Of a stretch of DNA of 64,000 nucleotides, positions 34,027 through 42,673 are shown one piece after another (the stretch's first letter is position 1; every line of letters begins with the position of its first letter). This DNA comes from DT-110 sp964342305 (lineage in GTDB: Bacteria; Bacteroidota; Bacteroidia; Chitinophagales; Saprospiraceae): NCBI GenBank assembly GCA_964342305.1, contig CAYFGK010000003.1:1-64000 (forward strand), in the 5' to 3' direction. Position numbers and translations under genes: made by a program. The notes beneath the pieces are model-generated. The model saw only the letters and a program-made list of their open reading frames with translations, was not told the origin of the DNA and did not search any database.

Positions 34027-35988
34027 TCAATTGATATAGATCTTTTGATCGGGAAGGACGATCTCGTTCTTCTCGAGTTTATTCAAATCGCGCAGTCGTT
34101 GCTCAGCGATACCCAGTTTTTGGGCAATGGAACGTACAGTGTCGCCATTTTGCACGGTATAGGTTTGCCGGTTGGAGGCCGGCAGTGAGTTACTGCGTTG
34201 GTACAACTCCTGTGACTGATCAGTGTAGCGTCCGGAAGTATTGGTTCCGGAATTTGATCGCGTTTGAGGAACCGCTCCGTAGGAGCTGGGACCAGCTGTT
34301 GTGCCTCCCTTTGCGGTAAAGGCCGGGTTAGCATTGGAACGGGGCTCATTGCCAAACTCTTGCAACGGCCGGTTTTCATTAAAGGAACCCGGAACGGGAC
34401 CGTAGTAATCCATGGCGGATTGCTGAGGGGTGGATGGTACGTTAGTGCCCTGACTATTCATCGGCATCCCGTAGGAGCTGGGACCGGGTGCCCCTTTCGA
34501 ACGCATTCCGGCGTTATTCGACATATCCTGTTGGTTGCGTGCCTGGAATTCACTGGGATAGTCGGCATAGGGTTCAAAGGTAGCATTCGGATCGTAATAC
34601 GGGTCATTAGCCTGATTCGAGTAGCCCTGATTGCTCGGGTCGTATTGATAACCAGTTGGGTTGTTACCGCGACTGCGCATTTGATTGGGTTCTACGCAGT
34701 TTAGGGTTTGCAACACTTGTCCGGGACGAATGGCCTCATTTTCACCGAGATTATTGAAAAGGCGAAAACGCTCTTCGGTATATCCGTACATGCGTGCGAT
34801 AGAAGCTACTGTTTCCTCTGCTTGTACTACGTGCTGACCGTTCGTATTTAACCAGGCTGCATTATATGGATTGGTCGCATAGGGACCATCACTTCCTCCA
34901 TGGACAGTGCCGGCGGCTATGCTACTGGGACCTGTCCCCTTTATTACGAAGTTTTCATCGCCATAGGAGGATGGTCGTTGGCCATCTTCCCGGTAGTCGT
35001 TATTCTGGTAGGCGTTGGCCGGTGCCGAAACGATGAGGTTTTCGTTAACCTTCAGCAAGTTGTCATTTTTGTTATTCCAGCGCTTTAGGTTCTCTACCGA
35101 GACCTGGTATTTCTGGGAAATCTGATACAGGGTTTCGCCCCTGGCTACCTGATGAGTTTGGGGTGCATTATTCGAGGTGCGTAAGGAAGCCTGTTGTGCA
35201 CCACGGGCGATGAAGTTATCGTCACCATACGAAGACGGACCACTTTCCTGACTGGCCATCCCCTGATCGCCACACCGCTGGGCCAGTACTTGCTCGACCG
35301 GTTGACCGTTGATGGAGGAGAGGGAATAGAAAGTGCTGGCACCGCCACGATTTGTTTCACTCAAGATACCCACTTTGGGATTCACCCGGATCAATAATCC
35401 GGCTTGTGGATTGTAGTCGTAGCGCTGCAGGAATTCAAAAGTGGTACAGCTTCCCTGTTGTTGCTGATTCTGGAAATACACCTTTCCCCGTGGATCGGTA
35501 TTGCTCAGGTCACCTTCAAACTGGTTGCTGTTGGTGTTGTACGTCAGTCGGTAGAGGCTCGTACGCACCACCAATTGGTTGCCACTGGTACTCAGGTAAT
35601 CCGCCTGGTTGACCCGGCGCACCTGAAAACGCCCTTCCGTATCGGTAGGTATTGCGACGTATACGTTTGCCTGGTTGTCATTGATCTTCTTGGCCAGATT
35701 GCCATTTTTAAGCGATTGCCCGTTTTGACAACCGATAATAAGTGGGTCGGCCAGACTAATCTCGCGGACGTTGGCTCTGCTTCCGGTTTGCAGGATAAGA
35801 CGTTCGGATTCGCTAACGGATAAACCGTAGGCCAGGAATTCGTTACCCGCACTGGTCTCCTGATAGCGATACTCCAACAAATCCATGCAGGAAGGGTCGT
35901 ACAGGAAATAGTAATCAACCGCATGGACCGCGGAAAGACTGATAACCAGGCAAAAGGAAACAAAAAAGAGTTTGATAGACTTGGTCAT
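34027..35988 (-). CDS. Secreted LysM-repeat protein with recurring PSSYG motifs
   Basis: The 653 residues begin with a signal peptide (to about residue 23) and a conserved N-terminal region with Cys residues of unknown family (about 25-240). Three LysM domains follow: about 280-325 ('VARGETLYQISQKYQVSVENLKRWNN'), about 390-430 (more divergent, 'VVQAEETVASIARMYGYTEERFRLFNN') and about 610-653 ('TVQNGDTVRSIAQKLGIAEQRLRDLN'). LysM binds peptidoglycan, so the protein should sit on the cell wall. Between the LysM units is a low-complexity linker rich in N, Q, G, P and Y, with the motif PSSYG at four places, twice as PSSYGD[DE]NF. No enzyme domain is visible. It is monocistronic with its own terminator. 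Confidence 0.88.
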   Translation of the reverse strand: MTKSIKLFFVSFCLVISLSAVHAVDYYFLYDPSCMDLLEYRYQETSAGNEFLAYGLSVSESERLILQTGSRANVREISLADPLIIGCQNGQSLKNGNLAKKINDNQANVYVAIPTDTEGRFQVRRVNQADYLSTSGNQLVVRTSLYRLTYNTNSNQFEGDLSNTDPRGKVYFQNQQQQGSCTTFEFLQRYDYNPQAGLLIRVNPKVGILSETNRGGASTFYSLSSINGQPVEQVLAQRCGDQGMASQESGPSSYGDDNFIARGAQQASLRTSNNAPQTHQVARGETLYQISQKYQVSVENLKRWNNKNDNLLKVNENLIVSAPANAYQNNDYREDGQRPSSYGDENFVIKGTGPSSIAAGTVHGGSDGPYATNPYNAAWLNTNGQHVVQAEETVASIARMYGYTEERFRLFNNLGENEAIRPGQVLQTLNCVEPNQMRSRGNNPTGYQYDPSNQGYSNQANDPYYDPNATFEPYADYPSEFQARNQQDMSNNAGMRSKGAPGPSSYGMPMNSQGTNVPSTPQQSAMDYYGPVPGSFNENRPLQEFGNEPRSNANPAFTAKGGTTAGPSSYGAVPQTRSNSGTNTSGRYTDQSQELYQRSNSLPASNRQTYTVQNGDTVRSIAQKLGIAEQRLRDLNKLEKNEIVLPDQKIYIN

Positions 35989-36219
35989 GTTTTGGAATTG
36001 TTTTCAGAACAGAAGGCATATTAGGTTTCCATTCACTTGTAAGGTACGATAAATCAACAGTTTCTACAATAGAATGGGCCACAGCCGGGTTGTCAGGACG
36101 CAAAAAATGCGTTTTTTAACAAAACAATAAGGCTATCACAAGTAACGCAATACCAAAACAAGAGGTTGCAAATACACCACAAAATCGAACAAAACAGTGC
36201 GTTGACGTATTGGCGAACC

Positions 36220-36879
36220 TTACTCACTATTCACCAATCCGGTCTTAACTGCATAGAGCACCAACTCCGAAGTGGAGCTGAGATCCAGCTTGCGCATGAT
36301 ATTCTTGCGGTGGGTATAAATGGTGTGCACACTCAGGTTGAGCAAACCGCTTATTTCTTTGGCAATGAACCCTTTAGCGATTAACTGAACGATTTGGGCT
36401 TCGCGGGCAGTAAGCGGGGTAGCGGTAGGATCTTCGTCCGTTTCGGATTCTTTGGCAAAACTCTTTTCTAACAGAAAATCAATGACCTGTGTACAGTAGA
36501 ACTTTTCACCTTTTATGGACGCATTGATAGCGTCGACGATCTCTTCTTCGTCGCAATTTTTGGTCAGAAAACTCTGCACACCAGATTCAAGGGCCTGGAA
36601 CATACTCTCTTTTTGATCGTCACCACTAATGACCATCAGGCGGCTGTCCGGGGAGGTTTCGCGCAAACGCTCAATGGTGGAAAGTCCAAAGTCGCCGGGC
36701 TGGTTGTAGTCGAAGATGATCAGATCGGGCTTTTCCCGGCTTGCCATTTCCACGAGCTGATCTTCGTGGTCAGCTTCCCCCACGACGTTGAAATGGTCAT
36801 GCCGGGCCAGAAGCTCCCGGATCGCAAACCGGATCAGGTATTGGGCATCGGCAAGTACGATTCTGGCCTTGGGTTGCAT
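36220..36879 (-). CDS. NarL/LuxR-family response regulator with divergent receiver
   Basis: ATG at 36879 (rather than a TTG 51 nt earlier) is supported by AAAGGATT just upstream and gives 219 residues. The receiver (about 1-120) keeps a phospho-acceptor-like D in 'LIIFDYNQPGDFG', a Ser in 'MVISGDD' and Lys in 'FLTKNCDE'. The acidic pair is only partly present ('VLADAQ') and the usual MP after the acceptor is changed, so phosphorylation may be weak or lost. The LuxR HTH covers about 150-205 ('LTAREAQIVQLIAKGFIAKEISGLLNLSVHTIYTHRKNIMRKL'). No histidine kinase gene is adjacent. It is the last gene of a minus-strand series after the methyltransferase. Confidence 0.9.
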   Translation of the reverse strand: MQPKARIVLADAQYLIRFAIRELLARHDHFNVVGEADHEDQLVEMASREKPDLIIFDYNQPGDFGLSTIERLRETSPDSRLMVISGDDQKESMFQALESGVQSFLTKNCDEEEIVDAINASIKGEKFYCTQVIDFLLEKSFAKESETDEDPTATPLTAREAQIVQLIAKGFIAKEISGLLNLSVHTIYTHRKNIMRKLDLSSTSELVLYAVKTGLVNSE

Positions 36880-36947
36880 AATCCTTTTCTGTTGTGGGGC
36901 GAAAATACGCGGGCCACAACCAATCCCCAAATTTATTTAGACTTAAT

Positions 36948-37544
36948 TTAGATTAGAGCGTCTTTTCGCTGAAACCGGACAAATACTTCCTGCCCCCTGC
37001 GTGCGGCCACACTGTGTTGAGCGGTGTCTAATTCGCGAATTGTAAAGTGATTGGAAAACAATTTGCGGTAGGTTTCCCGGCTGGCGCCAAAAGGAGGTCC
37101 CGGCCGGTTCATTTCCCCGTCAAAAAGCAATCCGACCAACCAACCTCCCGGCCTGATCAGCTTAGCGGCCTGCTGTACGTAATCGCCGCGAAGAGAAGGG
37201 GCAATAGCCGCAAAAAATGTTTGCTCGATGAGCAGATCGATGCGCAGGTCCAGTTCGAAAAAATCGCCTGTGATCTGATGGTCTTTGGGGAAATCAGGTG
37301 CCTGATCCTGTAAATGATGAAAGGCCTCCGGAGCCCAGTCGCATACGAATACATTGGTAAATCCCTGCTGGTGCAGGTAAACGGCTTCGTAGGCACGGCC
37401 GGCACCCGGGATGAGAATGCGGGCCTGGCGGTCGGTCCAGCGATCCATAAAATGTTTGATGGCGGGGCTGACATCACCCAGATCCCAGGGGGTGTTTTCG
37501 GTGAGATAGCGCTGATTCCAATAGTCAGCAGTGAGTTCGGGCAT
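36948..37544 (-). CDS. TPMT-like SAM-dependent methyltransferase
   Basis: The 198-residue protein resembles the thiopurine S-methyltransferase family: an N-terminal 'YWNQRYLTENTPWDLGDVSPAI', the SAM-binding 'ARILIPGAGRAYEAVYLHQQGF', 'VFVCDWAPEAF' and 'IDLLIEQTFFAAIAPSLRGDYVQQAAKLIRPGGWLVGLLFD'. In bacteria these methylate small thiol, halide, selenium or tellurium compounds. It begins 8 nt after the stop of the DUF4230 gene, so the two are co-transcribed. The substrate cannot be told. Confidence 0.88.
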   Translation of the reverse strand: MPELTADYWNQRYLTENTPWDLGDVSPAIKHFMDRWTDRQARILIPGAGRAYEAVYLHQQGFTNVFVCDWAPEAFHHLQDQAPDFPKDHQITGDFFELDLRIDLLIEQTFFAAIAPSLRGDYVQQAAKLIRPGGWLVGLLFDGEMNRPGPPFGASRETYRKLFSNHFTIRELDTAQHSVAARRGQEVFVRFQRKDALI

Positions 37545-37551
37545 GTGGATA

Positions 37552-38787
37552 TTAATTTAGTGTATCGCGCTGAGAAAGTTCGGGCAGGTCGGTGAATTCA
37601 TCCTGTACCTCCCACTCGGCCTGAACATCGGGGTTGGGCCGGAATCGGATGCGCAAATCGTAATTGCCGCCCAGTCCGGCCATAACTGGTCCCACGATCA
37701 TCTCCATGACGGATTCCGCTTTTTCCTTGGCCTTTTCCATGACACCTTCGCGTTGCGCTTCCTTGACAAATTCTTCCCTTAACAGTTCAAATGATTCATT
37801 AAGTACATCGCCTTCTACCTCGCGAAGCCAGCCAATGTTCATCTTATCCATTCGCGGATACACTGCGTGAGAAAGTACAGTCGGCTCGGGCAGGGTTACC
37901 GTTACGGTTTTAGACGTTTCACTCAGGTCAATACTCAGGTATTCATCCAGTTTAAAGCCGAGTTTCATTACACTAACGGCTGATATTTCCAGATCAGTGG
38001 TCGATACCGACATACCCCATATCTTGGTCTGCATGCGCTTGCTGAGCCCTTTTTTACTTTGGAACTCGTAGGTGGCCAGTTCAGCCACGGCCCTTTCTAC
38101 CCGTTCCTCCAGCATTCCTTTGGCTCGCGAAAAATCCTCGATCTCCGCCGATTGTTCCATGCGGTTTATCATGGGTTGCAAAGCTTCCGCCATGGCTATC
38201 CCGCAAGGTGTATCCACTTTCCGCCCCCTGGCATAAAACGATCCATCCTGAGTCGGGACCACTTTGGTCAATATCTGGTTGATCAAAAAGCAGGTGTACT
38301 TACCGGCGACCATCTCCAGTGCCTTGGTAGCTGAGCCGGCTTCATTTTGGTACCACGACCGGGCAAAAGTGGAGGTCGTATCCCGAATTTCCATGAAGTC
38401 TTCGTAGTACAGCTTTCGCAAATAGGGATGTTGTTGGTCGTACTCTTCCTTAACCAGGGCCTGCTGTTCAGCAGTAAGCCCCATGCGCCGTCCAACGTGC
38501 TGCAAAATGGAGAGATTCAGGTCGTACACCAACTGATCAAATTCACGACGGTAACGCTTGGGGTTGGTCAGTATCTGTACAGCGTCCTCTTCGTTTATAT
38601 TTACCTGGTAATCGGATGGTAAATAGGTAAGCTGAATTTCCTTGGGAACACGGGTAAAGTTTTTGCTTCCGCTAAAAACCTGTGGGAAAAACCACCAGAT
38701 TCCGATACCCGCCAGGCATAGGACTAGTACTATGATCAGTACCTGGCCTGTCTGTACGCCCACGCCGGGCGGTTTATTGGTACTCAT
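37552..38787 (-). CDS. DUF4230-like membrane-anchored protein
   Basis: The 411-residue protein has one N-terminal membrane helix (about 15-36, 'QVLIIVLVLCLAGIGIWWF') and a large soluble part. Residues about 60-215 are helical with conserved aromatic residues and no recognised domain. The stretch 'GMSVSTTDLEISAVSVMKLGFKLDEYLSIDLSETSKTVTVTLPEPTVLSHAV' (about 255-310), followed by 'NESFELLREEFVKEAQREGVMEKAKEKAESVMEMIV', resembles DUF4230 proteins, membrane-anchored and of unknown role. The C-terminus contains a 'NYDLRIRFRPNPDVQAEW' strand. It lies 36 bp after the DinB gene and 8 nt before the methyltransferase. Confidence 0.72.
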   Translation of the reverse strand: MSTNKPPGVGVQTGQVLIIVLVLCLAGIGIWWFFPQVFSGSKNFTRVPKEIQLTYLPSDYQVNINEEDAVQILTNPKRYRREFDQLVYDLNLSILQHVGRRMGLTAEQQALVKEEYDQQHPYLRKLYYEDFMEIRDTTSTFARSWYQNEAGSATKALEMVAGKYTCFLINQILTKVVPTQDGSFYARGRKVDTPCGIAMAEALQPMINRMEQSAEIEDFSRAKGMLEERVERAVAELATYEFQSKKGLSKRMQTKIWGMSVSTTDLEISAVSVMKLGFKLDEYLSIDLSETSKTVTVTLPEPTVLSHAVYPRMDKMNIGWLREVEGDVLNESFELLREEFVKEAQREGVMEKAKEKAESVMEMIVGPVMAGLGGNYDLRIRFRPNPDVQAEWEVQDEFTDLPELSQRDTLN

Positions 38788-38822
38788 AAATCTTGTTCAG
38801 ATAGATTTTTCTATAATACTGT

Positions 38823-39341
38823 TTAAGTACCGGAATTGTTGGCCTTCTCCCGGCAAAACCAGATATAATCGGTGGCCGGCACTTTCTCAGCGGGGAATAA
38901 GGTGCGCAATCCCTGAACAATTTGCCCGCGGTGATAGGTGCCGTGGTTACACACGTGCTGCACAATCTCACCGGCGGTCTGGGAAAATGCTGCCCCCCTG
39001 GTATTCTTATAGACGATGGTGGTATCCCAATAGTCACTTTCGACGTTGGCAAAGTGATCCAGGAATGCACGGCCACTCTCCAGAACGTGCTCCGCAGCTC
39101 GAGTCTGCTCGGTTTCCGACATGGAATGGCTGGGAAATGCCGAAAAAGACCGACCTTGGATGCGCTGAAACCATAAATATTGCGCATCGTGGATGTGCAG
39201 CCATAGATGCCGGAGGGTAGGGAAGCTGCCGGGCAATGGCTGCACCCATTGCTCCGGGCTGCATTTGGCGCAAGCCTTTAATAAAGTAGTATTTGCCCAT
39301 TGGTTGTACCTCAGGAAATCGAGGGTCCGGTCGAGTGCCAT
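38823..39341 (-). CDS. DinB-family protein
   Basis: The 172-residue four-helix-bundle protein carries the three metal-binding histidines of the family: one in 'LRHLWLHIHDAQYLWFQRI' and two in 'QHVCNHGTYHRGQIV'. The start 'LDFLRYNQWANTTLLKA' is also typical. Members are metal-dependent proteins linked to damage response or to thiol transfer (bacillithiol-like), but the role of this one is unknown. It is divergent from folP (54 bp between starts) and first in a minus-strand series with DUF4230 and the methyltransferase. Confidence 0.88.
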   Translation of the reverse strand: MALDRTLDFLRYNQWANTTLLKACAKCSPEQWVQPLPGSFPTLRHLWLHIHDAQYLWFQRIQGRSFSAFPSHSMSETEQTRAAEHVLESGRAFLDHFANVESDYWDTTIVYKNTRGAAFSQTAGEIVQHVCNHGTYHRGQIVQGLRTLFPAEKVPATDYIWFCREKANNSGT

Positions 39342-39395
39342 GTGTTTTTCCTTAAATATAATAAGCTATACTTTGCGGTCACGAAAAATTATCCA

Positions 39396-40232
39396 ATGCT
39401 AAATCCGCAACAATCCCTCAACGTTGGCGGCCGACTGCTCACCCTGGACCGGCCATGTGTAATGGGAATACTCAACGTCACTCCCGATTCATTTTTTGAT
39501 GGCGGCCGGTACGATAGGGTTGAGGATGCCCTGAAGCAAGCTGAACGCATGATTGCCGAGGGAGTCGACATCATTGATATCGGTGGCATGTCGTCCCGCC
39601 CCGGTGCCAAAGTGCTCTCCTCCGATGAAGAGCTAAACCGGGTTCTTCCGGTTGTTGAGGCAATACGCACCTCCTTTCCCCAAATCACTATATCCATTGA
39701 TACGGTTTACGCAGCTACAGCTAAAGCAGCTATTGAAGCGGGTGCTGATCTGGTCAACGACATTTCAGCCGGCACCTTCGATCAGGAGATGTACCAAACG
39801 GTAGCCGACCTCGGTGTGCCCTACGTACTGATGCACATGCAGGGGCGTCCGGAAACGATGCAGGAGCACCCTGATTACGAAGATGTTGTACTGGAAGTAC
39901 TGGATTTTTTTATCGCCCAAACCACTATTTTGCGAAAGCTTGGAGTTAAAGACATCATTCTGGATCCAGGGTTTGGTTTTGGCAAAAGCCTTGAACACAA
40001 TTACGAACTACTCAAAAAGATGCACGTTTTTCGTATGTTGGATTGCCCGGTACTGGCGGGCATTAGTCGCAAATCGATGATCAATAAAGTCCTGGGTACC
40101 CGGCCTGAGAACGCCCTGAACGGAACAACTGCTCTGCATATGGTGGCTCTGCAACAGGGCGCTCGCCTGTTGCGGGTGCACGACGTTAAAGAAGCCGTAC
40201 AGGTAGTCAAACTCTGGTTGCACTTGCAATAA
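39396..40232 (+). CDS. folP: Dihydropteroate synthase
   Basis: ATG at 39396 gives 278 residues, the usual length. The frame is open to 39300, but the extension overlaps the divergent DinB gene and lacks family similarity. The signatures are 'MGILNVTPDSFFDGG', 'GVDIIDIGGMSSRPGA', 'ISIDTVYAATAKAAIEAGADLVNDISAG', 'YVLMHMQGRPETMQ', 'IILDPGFGFGKSLEHNYELL', 'PVLAGISRKSMI' and a final 'LRVHDVKEAVQVVKLW'. It joins p-aminobenzoate to the pterin diphosphate in folate synthesis. The next gene begins 6 nt after the stop. A one-mismatch form of the iterated 14-mer occurs at 39977-39990. Confidence 0.96.
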   Translation: MLNPQQSLNVGGRLLTLDRPCVMGILNVTPDSFFDGGRYDRVEDALKQAERMIAEGVDIIDIGGMSSRPGAKVLSSDEELNRVLPVVEAIRTSFPQITISIDTVYAATAKAAIEAGADLVNDISAGTFDQEMYQTVADLGVPYVLMHMQGRPETMQEHPDYEDVVLEVLDFFIAQTTILRKLGVKDIILDPGFGFGKSLEHNYELLKKMHVFRMLDCPVLAGISRKSMINKVLGTRPENALNGTTALHMVALQQGARLLRVHDVKEAVQVVKLWLHLQ

Positions 40233-40238
40233 GTATTT

Positions 40239-41630
40239 ATGATCCAGCTCACCGAAAAGATTGTGGTCAGGATCGCCCTGGCCTACCTCAAGCGACACTA
40301 CAAATACATGCCGCGAGAGGGGGAGACCCAGGCGCGGTCGGACGTGCGCACGGAGGAGGGCATACAGGCCGATGGGTACATTGCCTTTGAGGTGGATAAA
40401 GCCGGAAAAGTATTCACAGCTACTATTGAGGCTACTGATTATATGAAGCGGGAGGAACTTCGCTACAGCCTGTACTGGCAGTTGATGTTTATGGATGGAC
40501 TCACTGTTGCTATGGCCCTGATGGCAATCCTCAGCGGTTGGGCCCACATTCGGGGGGAACCATCGGTTTATCCCACCGGCCCGGTTGGGTCGGCCCTTAT
40601 TTTATTGGGGATCATTATTTTGCTGACCCTCTTGGTCGTCTTACTAGTCCGTGGCCGCTCCCGTTATCACTACATTTACGCAGTGGAGCAATTCAAACAG
40701 TACCACGCTGATGACCAATGGGTGGCCTTTGCCTGGGATGTATTCTACTCGACCGAAAGCAAATACTACCGCGAATTACGCAAGCAATGCATGCAGTACG
40801 GATTCGGGCTCCTGGAGGTCGACCGGGAGCAACGCGTGAAGATTCACCTGGCGCCCACTCGCATTGATGTCTTCGGCCGCAGACGAGCTATCCGCCAATT
40901 CCGGCAGGTCCGCGACTTTACCCAGCGGGTTGGTAAGAGTCTGACCACCCGTCTGCCGGTACCCGTTAAGGTAAATCCCCGCCTGCGGATCGGTGACTGG
41001 AGCAACCTTTTTCGCTTTCGCCGTTCCTACCGGCATCAGGCCTTTATCAGCGGAATTTCCTTTGCGTTGATCCTTATTTTCTTTTCACTGGAACTTCAGG
41101 AACGCCCGATTGCTTACGAGGATACTTCTCAGGATCAGCGACGACGCGAACGCCTGGCGCAACGCCTGGAGGGAGGTGCCGATGCCGAATCCCGGGTATT
41201 CCTGGTCGACACGGCTGCCGTGCCACCACCCATGCCCAATGTCCGACCCTACCTGCAAATAGATCAGGTGATCCCGGGGAACGGACCCCGGGAAGGTGAT
41301 GTATTCCTCTACGGGGAGAACACTTTCCAGACGGTCCCCTGCGACCGGCTCACAGCGGCGGCTAACAACCGCTACCTGGTTTACCTGAATTCATATTATG
41401 ATCCGGCTTACGCCAAAAGCCAGGCGATCTACCTTCGCCGGCGCGGTATTTCGGTCAACGTCATCTGGGCCGATTGTTTTTTCCCCGGCCGCACCTTTTA
41501 TATTTTGTATCTGGAAGATCTGTACGATACCTTTGAGGAAGGACAACAGGCTCGTCAACAGCTCGATCGTGATCTATCCAGACAGACCCTCGATTTTGAG
41601 ACCAATATCGGCCGTATCAATAACCCGTAG
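40239..41630 (+). CDS. Membrane protein with C-terminal SPOR-like domain
   Basis: The 463-residue protein is not in a family I recognise. It has two membrane helices at about 80-105 and 112-138 ('LTVAMALMAILSGWAHI', 'ALILLGIIILLTLLVVLLV'), a cytoplasmic ~130-residue part rich in R, Y and W, a third helix about 270-290 ('AFISGISFALILIFFSL'), and an external C-terminus. This C-terminus shows the alternating pattern of a SPOR domain: 'RYLVYLNSYYDPAYAKSQAIYLRRRGISVNVIWADCFFPGRTFYILYLEDLYDTFEEGQQARQQL'-type layout, two basic strand-helix repeats. SPOR domains bind denuded peptidoglycan glycans. It lies 6 nt after folP and 18 nt before the YheT hydrolase. Confidence 0.75.
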   Translation: MIQLTEKIVVRIALAYLKRHYKYMPREGETQARSDVRTEEGIQADGYIAFEVDKAGKVFTATIEATDYMKREELRYSLYWQLMFMDGLTVAMALMAILSGWAHIRGEPSVYPTGPVGSALILLGIIILLTLLVVLLVRGRSRYHYIYAVEQFKQYHADDQWVAFAWDVFYSTESKYYRELRKQCMQYGFGLLEVDREQRVKIHLAPTRIDVFGRRRAIRQFRQVRDFTQRVGKSLTTRLPVPVKVNPRLRIGDWSNLFRFRRSYRHQAFISGISFALILIFFSLELQERPIAYEDTSQDQRRRERLAQRLEGGADAESRVFLVDTAAVPPPMPNVRPYLQIDQVIPGNGPREGDVFLYGENTFQTVPCDRLTAAANNRYLVYLNSYYDPAYAKSQAIYLRRRGISVNVIWADCFFPGRTFYILYLEDLYDTFEEGQQARQQLDRDLSRQTLDFETNIGRINNP

Positions 41631-41648
41631 AAGCTAACTTCCTGCAGT

Positions 41649-42614
41649 ATGCCCATTTTGCCAGCATCTGATTACCGCCCGCACCCCTTGCTGCGGCATG
41701 GCCATGCCAATACCATTTTATCAGCCCTGATCCGCAAGGTTACTGATACTCCTTATCAGCGGGAGCGTATCGATACGCCCGATGGCGATTTCCTGGACCT
41801 CGATTGGTCGCGTAAAGGAGGGGAACACCTGCTTATTGTCTGCCACGGCCTGGAAGGTAATGCCGGTCGGCCCTACGTTCGCGGACTTATCCGTGCCGCT
41901 AACGATCAGGGATGGGATGGTGTGGGACTCAATTTCCGTGGCTGTAGCGGGGAGGACAACCGTCAGCTCCGCACCTATCATATGGGGGAAACGGGTGACC
42001 TCCACCTGGTAATTCAGTATGCCTTACGGCAAAAAAACTACCATTCGGTTCACCTGGCCGGATTTAGCCTGGGTGGCAATGTAGTTATGATGTACCTGAG
42101 TCGCGATGCCGATCAGGTGCCCGATCGGGTACGCAGTGGGGTGGCCTATTCCGTTCCCTGTGATATACCCTCGGCAAATCAGGAGATCGTCCGCTGGCAA
42201 AATACTATCTACGTGAACCGTTTTATGCGGACCTTAAACCAGAAGATGATGGAAAAGGTACGCCAGTATCCCGATCAGTTCACGGAGCCCGCCCCCAGGA
42301 GTACCTCATTCGTGACCTTCGATGATTACTTTACTGCCCCCGTCCATGGTTTTGAAGACGCACGCGACTACTGGGTATCGAGTAGTAGTAAGCCGTATCT
42401 GACTCAGCTTCAGCGCCCCGCCATGATGATCAACGCCCTTGATGACTCCTTTCTCAGCAACGAATGCTATCCTCGGGCGGAAGCAAGCGACTCTGATATC
42501 TTCCATTTGCTCACCCCCAACTGGGGTGGCCATGTCGGATTCCTGGATTTCGGACGGCGCCATTTGTGGTCAGAGGTGAGAGGGATGGAGTTTATGGCGG
42601 ATCACGCGCCATAA
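41649..42614 (+). CDS. YheT-family alpha/beta hydrolase
   Basis: The 321-residue protein matches the YheT group: 'HPLLRHGHANTILSAL', 'DGDFLDLDWSRKGGEHLLIVCHGLEGN', nucleophile elbow 'GFSLGG', catalytic Asp in 'ALDDSFLS' and catalytic His in 'NWGGHVGFLD'. Members are putative esterases, some linked to the membrane. It follows the SPOR-like gene by 18 nt and is probably in the folP operon. Confidence 0.9.
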   Translation: MPILPASDYRPHPLLRHGHANTILSALIRKVTDTPYQRERIDTPDGDFLDLDWSRKGGEHLLIVCHGLEGNAGRPYVRGLIRAANDQGWDGVGLNFRGCSGEDNRQLRTYHMGETGDLHLVIQYALRQKNYHSVHLAGFSLGGNVVMMYLSRDADQVPDRVRSGVAYSVPCDIPSANQEIVRWQNTIYVNRFMRTLNQKMMEKVRQYPDQFTEPAPRSTSFVTFDDYFTAPVHGFEDARDYWVSSSSKPYLTQLQRPAMMINALDDSFLSNECYPRAEASDSDIFHLLTPNWGGHVGFLDFGRRHLWSEVRGMEFMADHAP

Positions 42615-42652
42615 ATATTCGTTAAAGGCCCGATATATTACATACTTTTGCC

Positions 42653-42660
42653 TGCCCCCC
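42653..42660 (+). promoter_or_regulatory. Candidate -7 promoter box TACTTTTG upstream of tamB
   Basis: Exact TAnnTTTG match, 13 bp upstream of the ATG at 42674, which leaves almost no leader. A -33 element is not evident. Confidence 0.35.
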
Positions 42661-42673
42661 TAGTTAATCGAAT

